Source: Dryomyza anilis | Lineage: Eukaryota > Arthropoda > Insecta > Diptera > Dryomyzidae | Assembly: GCA_951804985.1 (NCBI GenBank) | Contig: OX638134.1 | Coordinates: 9,135,017-9,199,016 of the forward strand | Reading direction: 5' to 3' | DNA length: 64,000 bases | Part shown: positions 57,100 through 64,000 of the stretch, piece by piece | Numbering within the stretch: the stretch's first letter is position 1 | How the letters are laid out: each line of letters opens with the position of its first letter | Translations under genes and position numbers: made by a program | Notes under the pieces: model-generated | What the model saw: the letters and a program-made list of their open reading frames with translations, nothing else | What the model was told of the DNA's origin: nothing | Database searches by the model: none

Positions 57100-58345
57100 G
57101 ACTTGTGTTGAATTGAATTGATTCCAAATTGAATTGAATTTATGCCCAGTATACCATGTCTTGGAGCTCTGTTTTGGAGATCGAAGTTTTTTCGAACTAG
57201 CTTTGATACAAATTTCGATTTCGGTTCGTTTTTCGTACAATAAAATTTTATGACATGATCGATGTTAAAACATTTTTGACTTTGATATCGCAATCAATCT
57301 CGATATGTTTGTACTAGTTGATGCGATATCAATCCAGAATCGTTTTTATTATCGTTTCGAAAAACTGCATTATGTCGCTTCGAATTATCAATGCTTTTTA
57401 GTACGTTTTGATGTTCGATATTTGTACAACATCTGATACGATATCGAACGAATTGTCCGACATATCGTATCGTTCTCGCATCAATATAGAAATGAATGGC
57501 AGACTGGGTGTAAGGTGTTTTGTATTGAACTGCATTTTGTTGAATAGAGTTGTATTGAGTAGAATGGAGTTGAATTGAATTGAATTGAGGTGAATTGAGT
57601 TGAATTGAATTGAATTGAGGTGAATTGATTTGAATTGAGTTGAACTGAGACGAAATGAGTTGAACTGATTTGAATTGAGTTGATTTTAGTGGATTGAAAT
57701 TGAGTTGAAATGAAATGAATTGAAATGAATAGAGTTGTATTGAGTTGAATTGGGTTGAGTTCAATTAAGTTGAAATGAGTTGATTTGAGTTGAATAGAGT
57801 TGTATTGAGTTGAAATCAGTTAAATTGAATTTAAGTGAATTGAACGCAATTGAGTTTAACTGAATTCAGTTGAATTGAATTGATTTAACTTGAGTTGAAA
57901 TGAATAGAGTTTTATTGAGTTGAGTTGATTTAATGTGAATTGAGTTGAACAGAGTTGAATTTAGTTAAACTGACTTAAATTGAGTTGAATCGAGTTGAAT
58001 AGAGTTGAATAGAGTTGAATAGAGTTGTATTGAGTTCAATGGAGTAGAATTGAATTGAGGTGAATTGAATTGAGTTGAATTGAATTGGTTTGAATTCAGT
58101 TGAATTGAGTTGAGTTGAATTGAATCGAATTGAGTGGAATTAAGTTGAATTTAGTTTAATTGATTTGAGTTGAATAGAATTATATTGAGTTGAATTGATT
58201 TGAATTCAGTAGAATTGAGTTAAATTGAGTGTAATTGAATTGAGTTGAATTAAGTTGCATTTAGTTGAATTGAGTTGAATTGCATTGAGGTGAATGAAGT
58301 TGAATAAAGTGGTATTGAGTTTTATTGAGTTGAATTGAATTGAAG
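57100..58345. repeat. (TTGAA/TTGAG)n minisatellite
   Basis: Pentanucleotide-based array of TTGAA and TTGAG words (typical unit TTGAATTGAG), dense from about 57530 to 58345 and already present at 57090-57140. Between them (57150-57510) is GATATCG-rich non-repeat sequence. On the minus strand it yields an artefactual Gln/Phe/Asn/Ser-rich frame. Confidence 0.85.
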
Positions 58346-59356
58346 GGAGAAATTGTATTGTATTACACGTGCATGTGCCAATTTCCAATCGAATTCTGTT
58401 CGGATTGGTGTGAAATTTCTAAATAAACTATTTTGAATTCGAAATCTCAATACAAACAATTGTTTTCCAATTCAATTCAAATCTTTTAAGTCAAATCAAA
58501 CGGATTTATTTTATAGATATATCGAATTCAAAATCGTTTTTATGAATAGATTTATAGAAAATACAAATTCAAAACCTGTTGAATTAAATTGATTTAATTA
58601 TATTAAATGGTATAGAATGTATTCGAGCTAAAATAATTAAAAAAAAATATATTAAAATACAGATGGTTTTATTAAACATACTATATTTATATTTTAACTA
58701 CACTACAATTTCTATAAATTTCCATAAAAACTGTCAAGTCTCTTCTAAATAATTAAAATTTTACAGAAATAAAAGAATATTCTTTTTCATTTAATATTTT
58801 GTTATTTTCATTATATTGTTTTATTTTATTTTCAGTTGAGATTTAACTTAAAACTAAATATAAATAGTTACAAATATTAATTATAATTATTATTCATTTT
58901 TACATAGTAAAATTATTGAGAACACAAACATTAAACACAGTCACACTATATGAATTGAAAAATGATGTTTTTTGCTTAAATTAATAAAACATAATTTGCA
59001 AAAATTCATTAATTATTATATAACGCATACAAAAGTTCGACGCACACTCAGCACTAAAAACTAAAAACAAATTTAAAAAATAATAACTACAAACTACTAT
59101 TTACAATTTTGCAATAAATACTTAAGTATTAATGAAATAGTGCGATGAGCAAATTTTAATACAGTTTTTATATGAATTTTTAATATTTTTTTTTTCAAAT
59201 TTGAGTTTTGAAATTTTTTAATATATTAGTTATTTTTAATAATTAATATTTTTTTAAGATGTTTATTTTTTTAATGATGAAAAATCACGTTTTTGACGCA
59301 TAGCGTCCGCTGTTCTCTCTCTCTCTGCTACTCCCTGCTTTATACTCTACACTCTG
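58346..59356. other. AT-rich intergenic region
   Basis: 3' side of the minus-strand SVWC gene. No gene or repeat recognised. Confidence 0.35.
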
Positions 59357-59362
59357 TTTATT
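59357..59362 (-). terminator. Poly(A) signal of the SVWC gene
   Basis: AATAAA on the minus strand, about 20 bases after the stop codon at 59383-59385. It implies a very short 3' UTR. Confidence 0.65.
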
Positions 59363-59382
59363 TCTTCATGTTTTTTTTTGTT

Positions 59383-59639
59383 TTACACGGAGAACACAAA
59401 GTCTTTGCCCGTCTTGAAATCCGTGCACTTGAATTGCGGACAACACTTGGGAAACGTCCAGTTGGGATCGGTGGGCAACTCCTCGCAGCCGGGCATCTCA
59501 ATGTACGGACACGTCTCAATGTTGAGCGTAAATGTGTCGATGTCGCACGTCATCGCCGCACAGATGCCCTTCGGTTTGTACTCTTTGTTGGGCAGCATTG
59601 CGCGTCTGGTTATCTTGTCGAAGCACTTGCCGGGAAAGG
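59383..59639 (-). CDS. SVWC-domain secreted protein, exon 2
   Basis: Follows a TTATTGCAG acceptor (AG at 59641-59640) and ends at TAA 59383-59385. It joins in phase with exon 1 (63347-63455) to make 121 residues. The eight cysteines of the single-domain von Willebrand factor type C fold are present in order: GKCFD, GICAAMTC, ETCPYIEMPGC, FPKCCPQFKC; the CC pair near the C terminus is typical. Established knowledge: insect SVWC proteins are small secreted factors, often induced by infection or nutritional state (Vago is one). Which role this one has cannot be read from sequence. GC-richer codon use than its surroundings supports real coding sequence. Confidence 0.9.
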
Positions 59640-59994
59640 CTGCAATAAGAGAGAAGAAGAAAAAACAGAAATTAATTTATTGTTTATGATCGGTGTGTTG
59701 AGGAAGTAAATCGTTAAAAAAAAAACAACAAAAGGCATAAAATATGTATGCAAAATCTGTGCAACAACAGGAAGTTGTGCGTCACTGTAAAGCGGAAGAA
59801 AAATGCAATTATAATTTTTTTTTATTATCTTTTATAATTTTTTTTTATATTTTTAAAAATATTTTTTGTATTAATTAGTATAGTTTTTTAAATGATTTTT
59901 TATTTTTAATATGATTTTAATTTTTATTATGATTTTTATATTTATCGTGATTTTTATTTTTTTAAAAGAAAAAACTAACTCGTTAAACTGTAAT

Positions 59995-60530
59995 TGAAGC
60001 GACTGCATTGAATACAGTACTCGCTGTAGTACAATTGAAAATGTTCGCAACGAGTTCTTTCAATTAACGAACGTTGAACCAACGAGCAAATTTCTACTCG
60101 ATACTGTTGCCGCCTATGACACTCGTTGCAATGCAGGCAAAAGACTTGGGCAACAAACTTGCATTGGTTATTAAAAGACTTAGAATACAAACGCGTTGAA
60201 TGTGATACGAACAATTTGAACGATTCACGAAGTAGCACATAGACCTAAGAAACGAACTTTGCACGAAGAACTTGTCTGGCTCAAAGAACTCGTTTGAATG
60301 ACTTAAGCAACGAACTTTGATCGATGCGCATAGAACTCGTTGCAGAGTGATCGTTGCAAGCAATGAACTCGTTTGAGTATCAACGATTTAATGCAAGAAC
60401 TCGAATGAAAGAACTCGTAGCCTTAAGAAACGAACTTTGACTCTAAAGTACTCGTTGCAAGTTGAAGACAGCGAAAAGACTTGTTTAAATCAAAAGACTT
60501 GGACAACGAACTTGTGGAATGTAAAATATC
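59995..60530. repeat. Degenerate AACGAACTCGTTGCAA repeat in intron
   Basis: Variants of CAACGAACTTG, GAACTCGTTGCAA and AAAGACTT recur every 20-45 bases in both orientations (ACTCGTTG and CAACGAGT). Three further words of the same kind appear near 63010-63130 beside the first exon. Confidence 0.55.
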
Positions 60531-60544
60531 GAATTACAAGAGAT

Positions 60545-61700
60545 TTTTTATGAAATCTACTAATTTGAATAAAATATTAAAAATTAATAAAAAAAATAAA
60601 AAAAAAATTAAGAAAAACATAAAATAAAAAAATAACCAAATACATTTTTTAAATAAAATATTATTAAATAAAAATAAATAACTAAATAAATAAAATAAAA
60701 ACTAAAATAAAATGAAATAAAGAGAAAAAAATGAAAAATTTAATTAAATTAAATTAAATTAAAAAAACTAAAATAACATAAAATATCATCAAAATAAAAG
60801 AAAATAAATAAATAAACAAATAAGTAAATAAATAAATAAATAAATAAGCAAATAAATAAATAAAAAATAAATAAGTAAATCAAATAAAATAAAACATAAA
60901 ATTAAAAAAAAATAAATAAATATGGAAATAAATAAAAATTAAAATTAAATAAAAATAATAAAGCACAGCAAATAATAGAAATATATATAAAAAAAAACAG
61001 AAATGTAAAAAAGCAATTAAGAAAAATTATAAATCCAATAATTTTAAACAAAGATCATGAAAGGAAATTAATAAAAAAAAACTTTAAAAAATATCGGTAA
61101 AATTTAAATAATTGCAACTTGTTGGAATTAAATATAACAATTACAAAAGTTTTATTATAAAAGAAAACATTTATTATTTAAAATATTAAAATAAAAAATA
61201 AAACAAAAATTAAAAAACCAAAACTAAATAAAATTAAGAATAATAAAAAAAAAGAATTAAATAATTAAAAAATAAAAAATGTATTTAATAATGTATCAAC
61301 GAAATACTAAAAAAATAAAATAAAGAATCGAAGAAATATATATAAAAAAAATAGAGAATCAAAGAAATATGAAAAATAAAGAATCAAAAAATAATCAAAA
61401 ATAAAATTAATAAAAAAATAAAAATTAAAAAAAACAAAGAAATAAAAAAAAATTAAAAAATAAAGAATTAGAAAAATAATAAAAAATTAATTAATTAAAA
61501 AAAAATAATAAGAAAAAATAAAAATTAAAAAAAAAAATATATAAAAAAAGCAATAACCTAATACATAATAATAGATTTTTAAAAAGATATATTTATTCAT
61601 TAAACTTATTTAAAAACATAAAAATAAAAAATATAAAAATAAAAAAAACATAATATAACACTTAATTTAAATATTCAAATCAAATAATTTCTTAAATTTC
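60545..61700. repeat. A-rich (AAATAAATA) low-complexity tract
   Basis: More than 1 kb of A and AAAT/AATA words with almost no G or C; includes (AAAT)n near 60820-60860. Confidence 0.8.
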
Positions 61701-63346
61701 CAAAAAAAAATAAAAATCAAAACATATAACATTGTAAATTCCCTCAAAATGAATGCATAACTATTTTAAATTTCATTAAACATGCTAATTTCTAATCAAA
61801 TAAATAATTTATTATATTCGACTGTCTAAAACTGCTCTGATTTTGTTGTCTTTTGTCAAAAAACATAATTTATTGCGAGCTCAAATAAAAAGGCGCAAAT
61901 ACCAAAAAGAATGCCATGCAATAAAACTATAGAATGAGACAAATAAAAATGTAACGTTAAGCAACGACCTTCACAAAGACGTCTGCGCAACATCTTTAAA
62001 TCAAAATCAAATCCGCATAGCTATGCAAATTAAACGACATAAAAAAAAAAGAAAAAAAAAACAACTTAAGCTAAAAGAAAATACATTTCTTATGTTAAAC
62101 AATTTCTTGTTTTTTGGGGTTTTTTCGTTGCTTTCTTGTTTTGGCACAGCATGCATAAGAAGTAGCAGCAGCAGCAGCAGTAGAAGAATAATAGATGAAT
62201 ATTTAGATAACAGACAAAAAAAATAGTTCATTGTACCGGCATTATGAGAAGAGGCTTGTTTTTTTTTAGTAGATAACTTTTGTATTGTATTTGTTTTTTT
62301 TTTGTTTTTAGAAATGTGCGCCGTGTTACCGGATTTAAGTTTTTGGGTTTTTTTGTTTTGGCATAAAAGCATTGACGTCAAAGTTGGTTTAGTTTTATAT
62401 TTATTTTTTTTTTTTCATTTTTTGTTTGTGCGCATTTTTTAGACAACTCTTTTGTTTTCGCTTAGAAATTTATAGCAACATTATATGAATTTGTGTGGCA
62501 TAAAACTCAATTTACTGTCTGACGTCAATGCAAATAGAATTTTGTGTATAATGCAAAAATAAATTAAAATTGAAACTATGCCGCATTTGCATAAAAATAT
62601 TATTTATGTTTTTAATAAAAGTTTTTTTTGTAACTTGTAATTTGTGTTGCAGTGCAGAGAACTGGTTAAGTAGCATTTTTCAATGTTTTAACATGACATG
62701 AGTTTTTATGTATTGAGGTCAATGTCAGCATCAACAAAACGTAAAATAAAATAATTATATTATAAACTAAAATACACTGTATGTTTGGGCAAACAATTAA
62801 TTAATTTAATTGGTTTTTATTATTACTTTTCTTATATTTAAATTATTTTTTTTGTTATTTGCTCCAAGTGTGTAGTTTAAAAGGTCATAACTAATATGTC
62901 AGCAATATTTTTATATTATTAATAAAAATTGAAAATATTGTGCGCTTTTCTCTATCAAACTCTTTAAAAATTTAGAAATTTCCATACTCCGTTAAAAAAC
63001 TGCAGTCTTTTGAAAAAGACGCTACTTGCAGTGTGCAATACAAAAGACTTAAGCTACGAACTGCACTAAGTCGCATGTTGTGCTGGCTGCGACGTTGCAG
63101 CCACATTGTTGCCAAAGGTCTTTGCAAGATGTTGCAATCATTCTAAGGCGCATTTTAAATGATTTGGGCAGCGACAAAATTTTGCAAACATTTTTAAAAT
63201 AAAAAACATTTTTTTTTTTATTTAAGATAAGAATTTTTATTCTTTTTTTTTATAAAATAATAAAAAAAAAAAACATTTTTACCCTTTTTTTTAAATAAAA
63301 AAAAACATTTTTACCCTTTTTTTTTAAATAAAAAAAAATTACTCAC

Positions 63347-63455
63347 CAGGATTGTAGGAAGCATGTTCTGTATAGACGGCCGCATTGCTATGCGTCACAC
63401 AGATGGCGGCAACGACAGCAACGCAAAGCAGCAAACTCACTTTTGTGCAGCACAT
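63347..63455 (-). CDS. SVWC-domain secreted protein, exon 1 (signal peptide)
   Basis: ATG at 63455-63453 in AACAAAATG context; encodes 36 residues plus one base and ends at CCTG|GTGAGT. It begins MCCTKVSLLLCVAVVAAICV, a strong signal peptide likely cut near SNA-AVY, followed by YTEHASYNP. The phase-1 junction with 59639 gives Ala, so the mature chain runs directly into the FPGKCFD start of the SVWC domain. Confidence 0.88.
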
Positions 63456-63754
63456 TTTGTTGGTTTTTTGCGTATTATTTTTTATTGTTAAAAAAAATTC
63501 TTAAATGTTTAAAACACTTTTTTGTTTATTTAGTTTTTAAGCAGTTTTTTTTTAAATGCTTATTTTATGCACTTTTAGGACTAGGCACACTTATTTGTTG
63601 TCTTAGTTTTGATAATTTTTAAAATTATAAATTTTTGAAAATAAATATTTTTTTAATATTTCTTTATAAATTCTTTATATTTGTTGTCACAATTTTTTTT
63701 TGTAAATTTTGTTTATTTTGTAATTTTCTTTGCTTTTTTTATAGCTTAATTTGC

Positions 63755-63820
63755 TGATCTTAACACGTTGAGATCGAGTTTCAGACTAAAGTTGCTCGTC
63801 GTGCGCCTCTCCTATTTAAA
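63755..63820 (-). promoter_or_regulatory. Core promoter of the SVWC gene
   Basis: On the minus strand: TTTAAATA (63820-63813), then an Inr-like TTAGTC with A at 63787, 33 bases after the start of the TATA-like box, then AGATCA at +28 to +33 (63760-63755), which fits the DPE consensus RGWYV. All three lie on the right side of the gene, giving a 5' UTR of about 330 nt if unspliced. Confidence 0.6.
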
Positions 63821-64000
63821 TGCCTGCGTCGCATTATCGTCGTTGAACTTTATTCTCAGCGCTTCGCGTAGCTTCGTTTATTTGCGACGTTTGTTTGTGA
63901 CGTTAACAAAAATTGAGATTTTTTACGTTTTATTCAGTTTTTTTTTTCTTTTGTTTTTGGCGTTGAAATTCCAATGTATTTTTTTTACTATACGCTCTTT
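63821..64000. other. Upstream region of the SVWC gene
   Basis: GC-richer (GCGTCGCATTATCGTCGTTG, CAGCGCTTCGCGTAGC) and likely proximal regulatory DNA of the minus-strand gene. No motif assigned to a specific factor. Confidence 0.35.

Larger units (their letters stand above)
59640..63346 (-). other. Intron of the SVWC gene
   Basis: 3.7-kb intron with GTGAGT donor at 63346-63341 and TTATTGCAG acceptor. Contains a repeat of GAACTCGTTGCAA and AAAGACTTGG words (about 59995-60530, with a relative near 63010-63130), an A-rich AAATAAATA low-complexity tract (about 60545-61700) and an AGC triplet run at 62161-62180. No other gene seen. Confidence 0.75.

Noticed and set aside
57294..57764. 156-codon minus-strand frame rich in Gln, Phe, Asn, Ser
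   Set aside because: Artefact of the TTGAA/TTGAG array.
62007..62381. 124-codon minus-strand frame with a Leu run
   Set aside because: The Leu run is the AGC triplet tract read on the other strand; the rest is A/T-rich low complexity inside the SVWC intron.

Overview
The window is very AT-rich, repeat-dense nuclear DNA from a higher (cyclorrhaphan) fly. The evidence is GT-AG introns of several kb, TATA/Inr core promoters of insect type, two secreted-protein genes of insect style, a single-domain von Willebrand factor C (SVWC) gene, and non-autonomous elements carrying the GTCY-repeat plus 'GATCAAGAATATATATAC' core known from dipteran DINE-1/mini-me elements. I cannot name the species. Long introns and extreme AT content would fit a calyptrate fly, but that is an inference.

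Layout. (1) 1-3.9 kb: an apparently intact, intronless gene for a secreted glycoprotein of unknown function (270-1544, +) faces a broken copy of itself (2464-3782, -). They form an inverted duplication whose spacer holds a 15-bp tandem repeat and a Helitron-type 3' terminus. (2) 4-20 kb: no genes; two large arrays of a 19-bp near-palindromic minisatellite, an 11-bp minisatellite invaded by a SINE fragment and a DINE-1-like element, a degenerate ACAATTCTTCCC-type array, and two copies of a foldback MITE. (3) 20.6-35.7 kb: a three-exon plus-strand gene. It has a TATA/Inr promoter with a 66-nt leader exon at 20694, a signal-peptide exon at 31447-31573 and a terminal exon at 35155-35660. The product is about 210 residues: a four-cysteine N-terminal module and a C-terminal tail of five exact 11-residue (hendecad) repeats. 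Its introns hold many MITEs and a ~170-bp satellite-like array. (4) 36-41 kb: a 52-bp repeat, a ~100-bp satellite-like array, a MITE, and at 41145-41426 a second exon with the same Cys module, which may be a paralogue or a remnant. (5) 41.7-59 kb: more 19-bp minisatellite in both orientations, a MITE interrupted by a DINE-1-like element, one orphan 75-nt exon candidate (47948-48022), another degenerate ACAATTC array and a (TTGAA/TTGAG)n array. (6) 59.3-63.8 kb: a two-exon minus-strand SVWC gene of 121 residues with a good TATA/Inr/DPE-like promoter and a poly(A) signal.

All three recognisable products are small or medium secreted proteins. Nothing shows that they act together. The most unusual features are the inverted gene/pseudogene pair (a possible hairpin-RNA source), the dispersed near-palindromic 19-bp minisatellite occupying roughly a tenth of the window, the hendecad-tailed Cys-module protein with a nearby homologous exon, and the nested or self-amplifying MITEs. 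Most other open frames are by-products of low-complexity repeats.
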